Shown here: positions 16,975 through 25,733 of the stretch, piece after piece
Layout: every line of letters starts with the position of its first letter
How positions within the stretch are numbered: the first letter of the stretch is position 1
Source of the DNA: Acidobacteriota bacterium
GTDB lineage: Bacteria > Acidobacteriota > Thermoanaerobaculia > Multivoradales > JBCCEF01
Assembly (NCBI GenBank): GCA_039028635.1
Contig: JBCCHV010000016.1
Coordinates: 36,920-100,919, forward strand
Length of the DNA stretch: 64,000 nt
Direction: 5' to 3'
The notes under the pieces: generated by a model
The model's database searches: none
What the model was told of the DNA's origin: nothing
Seen by the model: the letters and a program-made list of their open reading frames with translations, nothing else
Made by a program: the position numbers and the translations under genes

Positions 16975-17867
16975 ACGAGGCTCCCGTGACAACTGAGGGC
17001 CACTTCCGTGGCTGGAATCTGTCGACCATTCTGCAGATGGTCGAGATGGACAAACGGACCTGCACCCTGCGGGTGCGCTGCGGCGAGAATCTCGGCCTGC
17101 TGTTTTTCCGGGCCGGAGATCTGATCGATGCCGAGAGCGGGCCGCTCCAGGGGATCGATGCCGCCTACGAGATTGTCAACTGGGACGGAGATACATCGGT
17201 CGAGGTCGAGGGCTTCTGCGGCTCGGAGCAGAAGAGCATCGACCTGCCGGTGACCCACCTCTTGCTCGAGGGCTTGGCCCGTCGCGACGAGGAGCGTCGC
17301 GAGAGCGAGACGGGCGAGACGAGTAAACCCAACGGTCAGGCTTCCCTGACGCCGCAAGACGCCGCGATGGCAGCGCCGGCCGCTTCTCAGAATGCCGTTG
17401 CTCCACAGCATGCCGTCGCTTCACAGAATGCCTTCGAGGCCTTGCGGGATGAGGTCGATTCTTTGGATGCCGAAAAGGAGGAGGAAGTGAGCAATTTGCA
17501 ATCGGTTCTGGACCGTTTCAGGGATGAAGTTCCAGAGTTCGTGGCCACCGATCTGGTCAACATCGACAGCGGGCTGTCGATCGGTGGTGCGACCCTCGAC
17601 GCCGACTTCGACTCTTCCGTGGCGTCGGCCTGCTACGCCGAGGTGGTGAAGTCGAATCGCCGGGCCCTCGATCTGCTGGGCCTCGGCTCCGACTCGACCG
17701 AGGACATTCTGATCTCCACCGAGAAGGTCTTCCTGCTGTTGCGGCTGCTGGGGTCCGAGTACTACCACGTGGTCGCGATCACGCGGAAAGGCAACCTCGG
17801 CTTCGCCCGCGCCATCATGAAGAAGTTCGAGCCCGCGCTATTGCAGGCCGTCAACCAACTGGCCTGA
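16971..17867 (+). CDS. DUF4388 (PATAN) plus roadblock-like protein
   Basis: A 298-residue protein starting ATG 16971, overlapping the preceding stop by four bases. Residues 8-105 match DUF4388/PATAN, a domain of bacterial signalling proteins (HFRGWNLSTILQMVEMDKRT, then LGLLFFRAGDLIDAESGPLQG). A low-complexity linker of about 50 residues contains a three-fold QNAVA/QHAVA repeat. The end, about residues 150-298, resembles a second roadblock-type domain (ISTEKVFLLLRLLG, then YHVVAITRKGNLGFARAIM). With the preceding gene it gives two roadblock-type products in one operon, which could form a heterodimer. This is inference from architecture. Confidence 0.8.
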   Translation: MNEAPVTTEGHFRGWNLSTILQMVEMDKRTCTLRVRCGENLGLLFFRAGDLIDAESGPLQGIDAAYEIVNWDGDTSVEVEGFCGSEQKSIDLPVTHLLLEGLARRDEERRESETGETSKPNGQASLTPQDAAMAAPAASQNAVAPQHAVASQNAFEALRDEVDSLDAEKEEEVSNLQSVLDRFRDEVPEFVATDLVNIDSGLSIGGATLDADFDSSVASACYAEVVKSNRRALDLLGLGSDSTEDILISTEKVFLLLRLLGSEYYHVVAITRKGNLGFARAIMKKFEPALLQAVNQLA

Positions 17868-17890
17868 GTCGTCGGTCGAGAGGGAAGGTG

Positions 17891-17908
17891 CCCTCCGTGC
17901 GCGGAGGG
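17891..17908 (+). promoter_or_regulatory. Hairpin between the DUF4388 and H-NOX genes
   Basis: CCCTCCG and CGGAGGG pair around a TGCG loop, 20 bases before the H-NOX start and just ahead of its GGAAGGAG ribosome site. It could tune expression of H-NOX relative to the upstream genes. There is no U-run, so it is not a classic terminator. Confidence 0.4.
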
Positions 17909-17928
17909 ACACCCGGGAAGGAGTTCGC

Positions 17929-18519
17929 GTGCACGGTTTTATTTTCACTGAAATTCAAGACTATGTGAGCACGAAGCTCGGTCCTGAGGTATGGAAGGCA
18001 CTGCTCAAGCAGGCCGGCCTCGCGTCCCGGGTTTACGAAAAGTTCTTCGAGTATCCGGACGAAGAAGCGGTCAAGATCGTGGTGACCGCCTCGGAGATGA
18101 CCGGCAACAGCGTGCCGGCGATTCTGGAAGACTTCGGCCGTTTTCTCGGTCCCCACCTGCTCAAGGCCTATCGGCCCCTGATCAATCCGAGCTGGTCGGC
18201 CCTCGACTTCCTCGAGCACACCGAAGAGACCATTCACCGGGTGGTGCGTTCGCGCAATCGCATGGCGAAGCCGCCGGCCCTTTCGTGGACCCGCATGGGG
18301 CCCGACGAGGTGATGCTGCGCTACAAGTCGCAGCGCCAGATGCAGCATCTCGCCATCGGAATCGCCAAGGGGGTAGCCGACGACTACGGCGAGGTTCTCG
18401 ATGTCCACATGGACGATCACGGCGACGAAGGATGCACCATCCGCTTCCGGCGGCGGGCCCCGGCGCCGGCTCCGACGCCCGCTCCCTCGGAGCCTCCGCT
18501 GACCGCCAACGGCGGCTGA
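17929..18519 (+). CDS. Stand-alone H-NOX haem nitric-oxide/oxygen sensor
   Basis: A 196-residue protein with GTG start 17929 behind GGAAGGAG. It begins MHGFIFTEIQDYV, as H-NOX proteins do. The proximal haem ligand His is at residue 103 (TIHRVV), and the YxSxR haem-propionate motif is intact at residues 132-136 (YKSQR). No Tyr occurs within ten residues after that motif, which fits an NO-type rather than an O2-type sensor, though the distal pocket cannot be judged reliably by eye. Residues after about 177 form a Pro/Ala tail. Genomic partners of H-NOX are usually histidine kinases, diguanylate cyclases or chemoreceptors. Here it ends an operon of ParA-like and roadblock proteins, which is unusual. 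Confidence 0.88.
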   Translation: MHGFIFTEIQDYVSTKLGPEVWKALLKQAGLASRVYEKFFEYPDEEAVKIVVTASEMTGNSVPAILEDFGRFLGPHLLKAYRPLINPSWSALDFLEHTEETIHRVVRSRNRMAKPPALSWTRMGPDEVMLRYKSQRQMQHLAIGIAKGVADDYGEVLDVHMDDHGDEGCTIRFRRRAPAPAPTPAPSEPPLTANGG

Positions 18520-18541
18520 ATCCCGGCCAGGACCTACCCCC

Positions 18542-18571
18542 AAGCCCTCGGCACCCCGGTGCCGAGGGCTT
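18542..18571. terminator. Strong bidirectional terminator-like hairpin
   Basis: A perfect 13-base stem (AAGCCCTCGGCAC with GTGCCGAGGGCTT) around a CCCG loop, followed by GCTTTCCTT on the plus strand. It lies between the convergent H-NOX (ending 18519) and MscS (ending 18603) genes and can serve both strands. Confidence 0.8.
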
Positions 18572-18602
18572 GCTTTCCTTCCCTCGACAGGATCCGGACG
18601 AC

Positions 18603-20228
18603 TCAGTCCGTACTCTCTGCAGCCGGCAAGGCCAGCGGACTCTCCGCGGGCGCCGATGCCAGGTGGAGGGTGCGGGTGGGGAAGGCGAACTCGATCCCGA
18701 GGCGCTCCGCCAGGGCGATGATGTCGATCATCAAGCGCTGCCGTCCCTCCAGCTCGACGGCCCATTCGCTGGTCTCGAAGAAAACGTAGAGCAGGATGTT
18801 CAGGCTCGAATCGCCGAACTCGTTGAGGTGGACGTAGAAGCCCTCCTTGCGGGTCGCTGGATGCTGGCGAATGAGGTCCCGAATGCCTTCGCAGAAGGAC
18901 TCGAGGGCGGCCGCGGAGGTGCCGTACTCGACTCCCAGGGTGGTCTTCCAACGGCGGAACTGGCGGGCTCCGAAGTTGTCGACGGAGGCACTGATGAGGT
19001 TGGCATTGGGCACCGTGACCAGGGAGTTGTAAAAGGTCCGCACTCGGGTGCTGCGCATCCCGACCTCTTCCACCGTGCCCTCGACATCGCCGATGGAGAC
19101 CGCGTCGCCGACGTGGAAGGGCTGGTCGAGTAGCACCGTGATCGAGCCGAAGAGGTTCTTCACCGTGTCCTGGGCGGCGAGAGCGAGGGCCAGCCCGCCA
19201 AGGCCGATGCCGGCCAGCAGGCTGCTGACATCGATCTCCAAATTGTCGGCGACGAAGACCGTGCCGAAGATCACCAGGACGACCTTGGAGGCCTTGCGCA
19301 CCAAGGGGGCGAGGAGATCGTCGAAGCGACTTTCGGACTCCTGAGCGCGCCGCATCATCACCGCCGAGATGACGTCGATGGCGCGGTAGCTGAACCAGAT
19401 CAAAGCGACCAGGGCGACCAGCTCGAGGCCGACCTTGAGGATGCCGAGGGCGCGCGGCGGGAGCCCGAGGAAGGGCAGGCCCAGACGCCACAGGCCGGCC
19501 GCCACCAGGAGCCGAGCCGGCGCCAAAACCCGGCCCAGCAGAGGAGCATCGAGCTCCGCGAACCAGCGCGCCAGGCGAGGTAGAAGAAGGGAGCCCAGGA
19601 GGGTGGCGACGAGCCGCGCCAGCAGCGGCCCGACGACCGCCAGCAGGAGCAGGCCGAGCCACTGCCAGTGCTCGAGCAGAAAGCCCACTCGACGCAGATT
19701 GGGAGGAACCTGGCTGCGCACCCAAAGACCGAGGGTCCGAGGGGCTTCGGTGACACCCTCGACGATCTCCTGGCCTTCGCTGGCGCGCCAGAGGGCCGGA
19801 ATCGAGGCCACCGTCTGACGATTGAACAGCCATTCGCCGTTGCGCTGGCGCTCGAGGGTGATCTCGAGCTCACCGCGCTCGAGGAAGCTCCAGGGTGGTC
19901 CCGAAGGGTCGTCTGGAATCGCTGCCAGGTCGACGTACTCGGTGCGATCGATGACGTCCTTGAGCTGCACCGCCAGATCGGCCCCTTGCAGCTCGCGCGC
20001 CGCGGCTGGCAAATCGCTGAGGTCGAGGGTGGCCGCGGCGACGCGGCGGGCGCGGGTTGCGTTGTCGTCCTTGAAGGCGCTGAGGAAGGTGGTGAGAGTC
20101 GCTCGCGGGGAGGCTACCTCGGGACGCGGTTCGGTGACTTCCTCCGGCCCCTCCTGCCCTGGGACGGGGTTGGCGAGGAAGGCGAAGAACGCCACAAGAA
20201 GGGCGAGAACGTATCGGTTGCTGGCCAT
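18603..20228 (-). CDS. MscS-family mechanosensitive channel with N-terminal periplasmic domain
   Basis: A 541-residue protein with a signal peptide (residues 1-24), an extracytoplasmic region to about 165, then several membrane segments to about 340. It ends in the canonical MscS pore helix and beta domain: LLAGIGLGGLALALAAQDTV near residue 335, and QPFHVGDAVSIGDVEGTVEEVG. The PNANLISASVDNF segment follows. MscS channels release solutes on hypo-osmotic shock. The large N-terminal domain is seen in family members called MscK- or YnaI-like and may sense envelope state. It is monocistronic, convergent with the H-NOX operon. Confidence 0.92.
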   Translation of the reverse strand: MASNRYVLALLVAFFAFLANPVPGQEGPEEVTEPRPEVASPRATLTTFLSAFKDDNATRARRVAAATLDLSDLPAAARELQGADLAVQLKDVIDRTEYVDLAAIPDDPSGPPWSFLERGELEITLERQRNGEWLFNRQTVASIPALWRASEGQEIVEGVTEAPRTLGLWVRSQVPPNLRRVGFLLEHWQWLGLLLLAVVGPLLARLVATLLGSLLLPRLARWFAELDAPLLGRVLAPARLLVAAGLWRLGLPFLGLPPRALGILKVGLELVALVALIWFSYRAIDVISAVMMRRAQESESRFDDLLAPLVRKASKVVLVIFGTVFVADNLEIDVSSLLAGIGLGGLALALAAQDTVKNLFGSITVLLDQPFHVGDAVSIGDVEGTVEEVGMRSTRVRTFYNSLVTVPNANLISASVDNFGARQFRRWKTTLGVEYGTSAAALESFCEGIRDLIRQHPATRKEGFYVHLNEFGDSSLNILLYVFFETSEWAVELEGRQRLMIDIIALAERLGIEFAFPTRTLHLASAPAESPLALPAAESTD

Positions 20229-20597
20229 GAGGCTCTCCTGACGAGTGATCGCGCTCGGGGTGATGATCCGGCATGGGTTTCGGCGGCAAGGATCCTATGA
20301 CGGGAACCGCCGAGGCGGAAGGCCGCGACCCCGCCGGCTCCCTTTCACCCGCAGCGAGGCGGATGTCGGGCCGGCTTCTCCCGCCGTCGTCCCGAAGATT
20401 CGGCGGGGGATTGCGAGAAATCTCCATCGCGTCTCGCGGCAGGTCCCGCGAGCGGCGTCCAGCTCTCGGCGATGGTCTGACGAGAGTCCATCTCCGGTGC
20501 TTCGACGCCGCCAGTTCCTGCCTTGCGAGTTCTCGAAACATGACATCTTGTATCCCATTGCAATGTCCTAAATCTGTGCAAAGGGAAAGGAGTTGTC

Positions 20598-20798
20598 ATG
20601 AAAAAGCGCTCGATGGCCCTTCTGCTGGCTCTCTTGCTGGTCTCGTCGCCGCTCGCGTTGGCAGCGTCGCCGGACCACGAAGCGTCTTGGTGGGAGCGCC
20701 TCCGCGAGATCGTGTCCGATTGGATGGCCGCCAACGAGGGGGAGCAGTCCGGGGAGGACAGTGGGGGAGGAATGATCGATCCCAACGGAGGTGGCTGA
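20598..20798 (+). CDS. Small secreted peptide precursor with SWW helix and DPNG tail (module 2)
   Basis: A 66-residue precursor with ATG 20598 behind GGGAAAGGAG. Residues 1-23 form a Lys-rich Sec signal peptide. The mature part is HEASWWERLREIVSDWMAAN, an acidic Gly/Ser linker and MIDPNGGG at the end. It is the counterpart of the 10265-10537 gene: SWW-x2-L-x-(D/E)-(L/I)-(I/V)-S-x-W is conserved, the linker is acidic and Gly-rich, and DPNG is conserved near the C-terminus. The TPR gene follows within 11 bases or overlaps, depending on the start chosen, so the two are translationally linked here. Function unknown; see the finding on peptide/TPR modules. Confidence 0.75.
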   Translation: MKKRSMALLLALLLVSSPLALAASPDHEASWWERLREIVSDWMAANEGEQSGEDSGGGMIDPNGGG

Positions 20799-20808
20799 CG
20801 ATGAGTCT

Positions 20809-22068
20809 ATGATCCGGAGGCGCGACGATCGAGGAGGTGAGTTGAGCACGCGACGGCCGGCAGAGCATTGGCGGGGAGGCGAGGGGATTGGCTTTCACCT
20901 CGAAGGGGAGGACAGGGTTCGGATCCGGCGCCGGGACGGAACCGAGCTCATCGTCTCGCGAAGGGATCTCGAAGGCTTCGTGGCCTGGCTCGGCCACGGG
21001 TCGAGACAGCTTGCGGCCGAGCCCGACGAGCCCACCGCCAATAGCCTCGCAGAGCGGCTGAGGCGGCTCGTGGAGCTGCCGCCCCGGGAGCGCCCGCGGC
21101 TGCTCGAAAGCGAGCCTGCCTGGGGCAGCGTCGGGCTGGTCAGATTGGCCCTGGCGCAATCCCGGGCGCTGGTCTTCGAAGATCCTGCACGGGCCGTCGA
21201 GCTCGCCGAGATCGGACGGTTGGTGAGCTCGGTCCTCGACCCCCGTCGCCTCGGTGGACCGACGATCCGCGACCTGCAGGGCTGGGCCGAGGCGATGCTT
21301 GGCAATGCTCGTCGGGTCGGCGGTCGGCTGGCGGCATCGGAGGAGTGTTTCTTCCGGGCTCACCTGTTTCTGTCCCTCGGAACGCCGGGTTCTCCGGAAG
21401 AGACCAAGGTTGCCGCTCTGGAGGTTTCTCTGCAGCGCGATCTGCGGCAATTCGAGGCCGCCCTAGAGCTCTCTCGGGCGGTGATCGCGGTTCATCAGCG
21501 ACGGCGGAACCGGCCAGCCCTGGTCGAGGCATTGTTGACCCGTTCGACGATTTTCGAGGCCCTTGGCCGGCCCGCTGCGGCGGTGCCGGTCCTGCGCCGG
21601 GCGGCCGAGCTCGACGATGGCGCCAGCCAGGACTGGATCGCTCACAATCTGTCCTTCGCTCTGGCTCGCCTCGACCGACGCCGGGAGGCCCGCCAGGTGA
21701 TGGCTTTGCTCGGTGAGGCCGGCTCTCGGCCGGCGCTGCGCGGGCGCCGCCTCTGGCTGGAGGGATTGGTCGCGGACGATCCCGTCGCGCCCTTGGAGGG
21801 AGCTCGGCAGCTCTTCGAGGGCCAGGGCTTCGCCCTCGATGCAGCCCTCGTCGGGCTCGATCTGACCATTGCCTTGGCGGCGCGTCGTCGTTTGGGCGAG
21901 GCTCGCAGGGTGGCGATGACGACCTATCGGGAGCTGCTTGAGCAGGGTGCCACGGGCGACTCACTCACCGCTTGGCGCCTCCTCGGGCGCGCCACCCTGG
22001 AAGAACTGCTCGATCGCGAACGCCTGACCCGGGAATTGAGATCGGCTCTGGCTGCCCGCAGCCAGTGA
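20809..22068 (+). CDS. TPR-like helical-repeat protein (module 2)
   Basis: About 419 residues from ATG 20809. Alternatives are GTG 20791, overlapping the peptide gene, and TTG 20842, which has the best GAGGAGG ribosome site but a short spacer. Residues about 25-60 form a short domain (GIGFHLEGEDRVRIRRRDGT, then LIVSRRDLEGFVAWLG). Residues about 90-410 are tetratricopeptide-like helical pairs. The core matches the 10656-12008 protein colinearly: AMLGNARRVGGRL, VAALEVSLQRDLRQFEAALEL, and LLTRSTIFEALGR. It lacks that protein's HxxxCxxC motif, so the N-termini differ while the helical repeat is shared. Role unknown; likely paired with the peptide encoded just upstream. Confidence 0.75.
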   Translation: MIRRRDDRGGELSTRRPAEHWRGGEGIGFHLEGEDRVRIRRRDGTELIVSRRDLEGFVAWLGHGSRQLAAEPDEPTANSLAERLRRLVELPPRERPRLLESEPAWGSVGLVRLALAQSRALVFEDPARAVELAEIGRLVSSVLDPRRLGGPTIRDLQGWAEAMLGNARRVGGRLAASEECFFRAHLFLSLGTPGSPEETKVAALEVSLQRDLRQFEAALELSRAVIAVHQRRRNRPALVEALLTRSTIFEALGRPAAAVPVLRRAAELDDGASQDWIAHNLSFALARLDRRREARQVMALLGEAGSRPALRGRRLWLEGLVADDPVAPLEGARQLFEGQGFALDAALVGLDLTIALAARRRLGEARRVAMTTYRELLEQGATGDSLTAWRLLGRATLEELLDRERLTRELRSALAARSQ

Positions 22069-22098
22069 TTGGGGCGCTCCGCGGCCTCTTGGAACCCG

Positions 22099-23235
22099 CT
22101 AGCGATCGTAGCCGGTGAGCTCGACATAGCCCTCGCCGGAGACGGGCTCGCCGGCCTGCTCACCGGTAACGCGCACGGCGCCCTCCCAGTAGCGAAACGA
22201 GTGGGCGAGCTCCTGACCATCGAGGAGGGGCTCGACCTCGAGCCACAGGGCCAGATCGGGAAGCTCGAGGGTCCAGGCCACCGGGTATCGCGCGCCGGTC
22301 CTGTCGCTGGTCCAGTAGCGGCGCTCGCGCAGGGTCACGTCATCCACTTTCAACGGACGCACCGGGCCGTCGGCCGGAGCCAGGCTGCCGGAGCTGTTGG
22401 TGTCGATGCGGCCATCGTTCCGGCGCAGGCGGAAGAACATCAGGTCGGTGCCGTTCGACAGGCTGATCGAGAACCAGTCCCAGCCGACCTGACCGGTCTC
22501 GAGGACACTCGTGCTCCACTCACGGTCGAGCCAGCTCTGGCCCTCGACGGTGAGCTCGCGGCCGCCGATCTCGAGACTGCCGCGGCTTGCCAGCCGCGGC
22601 ATCGAGTAGTAGTAGGAGGCGTTGCCCGGCTCTCGCCCCTTGCGGCTCAGGCCGCCGTCGCCTTGCAGAATCGGGGAGCGGCGCGGGGTGAGCTGAAGCT
22701 GCAGTGCCCGGTCGCCAGCGCGTGCCGTGATCTCGAAGCCTCCGGCGCCGTCGTCGCGAAGCTCCCAATCGGCGAGCCAAACCCGCAAGCTCGGCTCGCT
22801 GCGGGCGCCGGCGAGACCCAAGGCGCCGCGATTCCAGCGCTCGAAGGAGCGAAAGTTTCGGCCGGTGGCGTCGGAGACGGCGAAATGGGCCAGGAAGGCT
22901 TGCTCCGTGGCCCAAGGGGAGCTGCGCGCCGGAGCCTCGCCAGGCGCCAGCAGGCGATTGCGGAAGAAGGTCAACTGATAGCCGTAGTGATTCGCCGACG
23001 AGTCTTTCAGGTGGCCGGTGAAGTACCACCACTCGTTGCGAAAGTCGGGATGGGGTCCATGGTCGGCGGGGAAACGGAAGCTTCGGGGCTCGACGGCGCG
23101 GGCGAAACCCTCGGCGGCGGTGCCGCCGAGAATCGCCGTCACCGAGGACTCGTCGGAGGAGTCGGCCGGTTTCCGGCAGCCGGCTGCCATGGTGGCGACG
23201 GCGAGTGCCAGGGCGAGGGCGACGTGGCGTTTCAT
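22099..23235 (-). CDS. CrtC/AttH-like lipoprotein (lipocalin-like hydrolase family)
   Basis: A 378-residue protein starting at ATG 23235, overlapping the permease stop by four bases. The N-terminus is a lipoprotein signal (residues 1-20, ending ATMAAGC), so it is probably anchored after export. The core has the signature HPDFRNEWWYFTGHLKD near residue 64, and YYYSMPRLASRGSLEIGG followed by GQSWLDREWSTS, as in the carotenoid 1,2-hydratase/AttH lipocalin-like family. It is the last gene of an operon with an ABC ATPase and an FtsX-type permease, the arrangement seen in AttEFGH-like loci. A carotenoid substrate is not implied, since no other carotenoid gene is present. Confidence 0.87.
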   Translation of the reverse strand: MKRHVALALALAVATMAAGCRKPADSSDESSVTAILGGTAAEGFARAVEPRSFRFPADHGPHPDFRNEWWYFTGHLKDSSANHYGYQLTFFRNRLLAPGEAPARSSPWATEQAFLAHFAVSDATGRNFRSFERWNRGALGLAGARSEPSLRVWLADWELRDDGAGGFEITARAGDRALQLQLTPRRSPILQGDGGLSRKGREPGNASYYYSMPRLASRGSLEIGGRELTVEGQSWLDREWSTSVLETGQVGWDWFSISLSNGTDLMFFRLRRNDGRIDTNSSGSLAPADGPVRPLKVDDVTLRERRYWTSDRTGARYPVAWTLELPDLALWLEVEPLLDGQELAHSFRYWEGAVRVTGEQAGEPVSGEGYVELTGYDR

Positions 23236-25733
23236 TCTTCTCGCAATCCGACGACCGGAGGGGTGCGCGACATGCGAAGGGCCGGATAGATGCCGGCCAG
23301 CACGGCGGCGACGAGGGCGAGGAGGAGGCCCTCGGCGAAAACCTGCGGCGAGAAGTCGAGGCGCAGGCTCCAGCCGAAGGAGCGCAGGTTGATGACCGAC
23401 ACCATCAAGGTGGCGAGGAGGGCGCCAAGGGGCAGCGAGAGGAGACCTGCGGCGAAGCCGGTGAGGGCTGTTTCGCCGGCGATCAGGCGCCAGACCTGGC
23501 CGGGGGTTAGGCCGGTGGCGCGGAGGATCGCGATCTCCCGCTGGCGCTCGAGCTGCAGCGCCATCAGAGCACTCAAAACACCCAGGAAGGCCACGATGCC
23601 GGTCAGCCAGCGCAGCACCCCGGTGATTCGGAAGGTGCGATCGAAGATCACCAGCGAGGCGCTGCGCAGGGAATGTTGCGACTGCACGTCGAGACGATCG
23701 GCGAAGGCGGTGGTGAGGCGCTCTTCGAGGGCCGCGAGGTCGGCGCCGCGCCGCGCCCGGACCGCGAGACCGTTGCGTCGGCGGTCGTCGAAGAAGCGCT
23801 CGAAGATCGGTCGGGCCATGATCACCTCGCCCTGATCGGAGGCGTAGCTGTAGACGACGCCGGCGATGGTGAAGGCCTCGGGACCGCGGTCGGTGGCCAG
23901 CGTCACGGTCGCGCCGCGGCCGATCCTGCGATGGCGGTAGAAGGGCTCGGTCACCAGCACCGAACCGGCGGCGAGCTCGTCCCAGGCGGTGTCGGGAAAC
24001 TCTGGCAGGAGCTCGAACCCCCGTTCTCCCGGATCGGTCACTAGCAGGCGGTCGACACCCTCGGCCCGAGGCAGCTCCACCTGCCGGATGCCGGCCACGT
24101 CGGCGACCTCCGGCAAGGCTGCAGCCTCGTCGATCCACGAGGCGTCGAAACCGACCGATGATCGCCCCGGTGGCGCAAGGTAGAAGTCGGACTGCAGGGT
24201 GACGTTGAGCCAGTCGATCAGGGTGGTGCGAAAGCTGTTGATCATGGTGGCCACGCCAACGGTCATGGCGACGGCGATGACCAGGGCGGCGATGGCGACG
24301 GCGGTACGGCTGAGGGAGTTGACGACTCCGCCGACGGCCATCCGTCCGAGGCCCCCGAAGGCCCGACCGACGAGGGGCCGGAGCGACGCCATCAGCAAGA
24401 GCGTCGCGGAAGGGGTGAGCAGGGCGGCAGCGACGACGACAGCGAAGAAGCCGGCGAAGGCCCATTCGAGGTCCCCGCTGCGGCCGAGCAGCCAGGCGCC
24501 GAGGGCGGCCGCCGCCAGCGCGGCGAGGATTCTCCGGCCGGAGGCTTCGCGATAGCGACTCTCGATCAGCGATCGCTGGCGCGCCGCCCGCGGCGGGACC
24601 CGAGTCGCCTCGAGGGCCGGGGCGCCGGCGGCGACCAGGGTGGCGACGATTCCCAGGAGGGCGCCCCGTGCCAGCGGCCAGGCCCGCCAGTCATCGACCG
24701 TCGGCGTGACCCGCAGGTAGAGATCGTTGAGGGTGCGGGTGATCAGGGCGAGGAGGCCGTTGCTCAGAAGCAGAGCTAGGCACAGGCCGAGGACGGTGCC
24801 GAGGAGAGCGATCACCAGGGCCTCCCCGAGCACCAGGCCGAGGACTTGGCGGCGATCCACTCCGAGGGCGCGCAGGGTGCCGATCTGGGGGCGCCGCCGG
24901 ACCACTGAAAACGAGATCGTGCTGTAGATCAGGAAGATGCCGCAGAGCAGGGCGAGGAGGCTCAAAGCGCGCAGGTTGATGCGAAATCCACGGGTCATGG
25001 CGCGGGCGCTGTTGCGGCCGGCGGAGGCACTGACGAGCTGATAGGCGGGGTCCAGGGAGCTGCGCAGCGCCTCCACTTCCGCCTCCTCGAGGTTGAGATC
25101 GATGCGGGACAGGCGGCCTTGGCGGCCGAGGACTTCCTGAGCGGTCGCGATATCGGCGAGCAAGAGGTCCGCCAGGCCTTGCTTTTGGACCTCGTCCCGC
25201 GGCTCGATCAGGCCGATGATCTCGATCTCGATCTGGTCGTCGCCCCGCTGGAGCGACAACCGCGAGCCGATCTCGAGGCCGTGATTGGCCGCCGGGCCCT
25301 GTGCCATCACCGCCGTTGCCGGCCGACCGAGGAGCGCCGCCAGATCGACCCGGGAGCTGCCGCCAACGGCGAGGTAGGGGCGGAACGGGCCCTCCGAGAA
25401 GGCATCGACGCCAAGCAGCCTCCAGGTCCCGCGGGCCGGACTCGCGAGCTCGACGGTGGCTTCGACGATCGGGGCTGCTCGTCCGCCGTAGCCGGCGGCG
25501 ATCAGCTCGGTGAAGAGGGCGTCCGGCAGGCCCGAGGGTCCTCCGACGATGCGATGGGTGGCACGTCCCATCACCGCGTCGGTGGCGCGCTCGAAGGCGC
25601 GCAGGGCGGTGTCGTTGGCGAGGTCGATGGCAACCGTCACCGCGACCCCGAGGGCGACGCCAACCACCGCCAGGGCGGCGAGGACGGGATGACGCCGAAC
25701 GCCGCGCAGGGCGACGCGCGTGGACCAGCTCAA
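23232..25733 (-). CDS. ABC transporter permease, FtsX/MacB type
   Basis: An 833-residue permease with an N-terminal membrane helix (about 15-37), a large extracytoplasmic domain, then two FtsX blocks of three or four helices each. The blocks are around residues 260-360 (RTLRALGVDRRQVLGLVLG is preceded by FLIYSTISFSVV) and around 700-830 (ILRATGLTPGQVWRLIAGE). This duplicated arrangement is that of LolC/AttFG-like permeases that move lipids or lipoproteins or act mechanically on the envelope. Start ATG 25733 overlaps the ATPase stop by four bases, and its stop overlaps the lipoprotein start. The three products are therefore likely one complex. Confidence 0.92.
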   Translation of the reverse strand: MSWSTRVALRGVRRHPVLAALAVVGVALGVAVTVAIDLANDTALRAFERATDAVMGRATHRIVGGPSGLPDALFTELIAAGYGGRAAPIVEATVELASPARGTWRLLGVDAFSEGPFRPYLAVGGSSRVDLAALLGRPATAVMAQGPAANHGLEIGSRLSLQRGDDQIEIEIIGLIEPRDEVQKQGLADLLLADIATAQEVLGRQGRLSRIDLNLEEAEVEALRSSLDPAYQLVSASAGRNSARAMTRGFRINLRALSLLALLCGIFLIYSTISFSVVRRRPQIGTLRALGVDRRQVLGLVLGEALVIALLGTVLGLCLALLLSNGLLALITRTLNDLYLRVTPTVDDWRAWPLARGALLGIVATLVAAGAPALEATRVPPRAARQRSLIESRYREASGRRILAALAAAALGAWLLGRSGDLEWAFAGFFAVVVAAALLTPSATLLLMASLRPLVGRAFGGLGRMAVGGVVNSLSRTAVAIAALVIAVAMTVGVATMINSFRTTLIDWLNVTLQSDFYLAPPGRSSVGFDASWIDEAAALPEVADVAGIRQVELPRAEGVDRLLVTDPGERGFELLPEFPDTAWDELAAGSVLVTEPFYRHRRIGRGATVTLATDRGPEAFTIAGVVYSYASDQGEVIMARPIFERFFDDRRRNGLAVRARRGADLAALEERLTTAFADRLDVQSQHSLRSASLVIFDRTFRITGVLRWLTGIVAFLGVLSALMALQLERQREIAILRATGLTPGQVWRLIAGETALTGFAAGLLSLPLGALLATLMVSVINLRSFGWSLRLDFSPQVFAEGLLLALVAAVLAGIYPALRMSRTPPVVGLREE

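Noticed and set aside
17851..19833. A 660-codon minus-strand frame across H-NOX and MscS
   Set aside because: Overlaps the H-NOX gene antisense and MscS in another frame; composition and lack of motifs mark it as a shadow.
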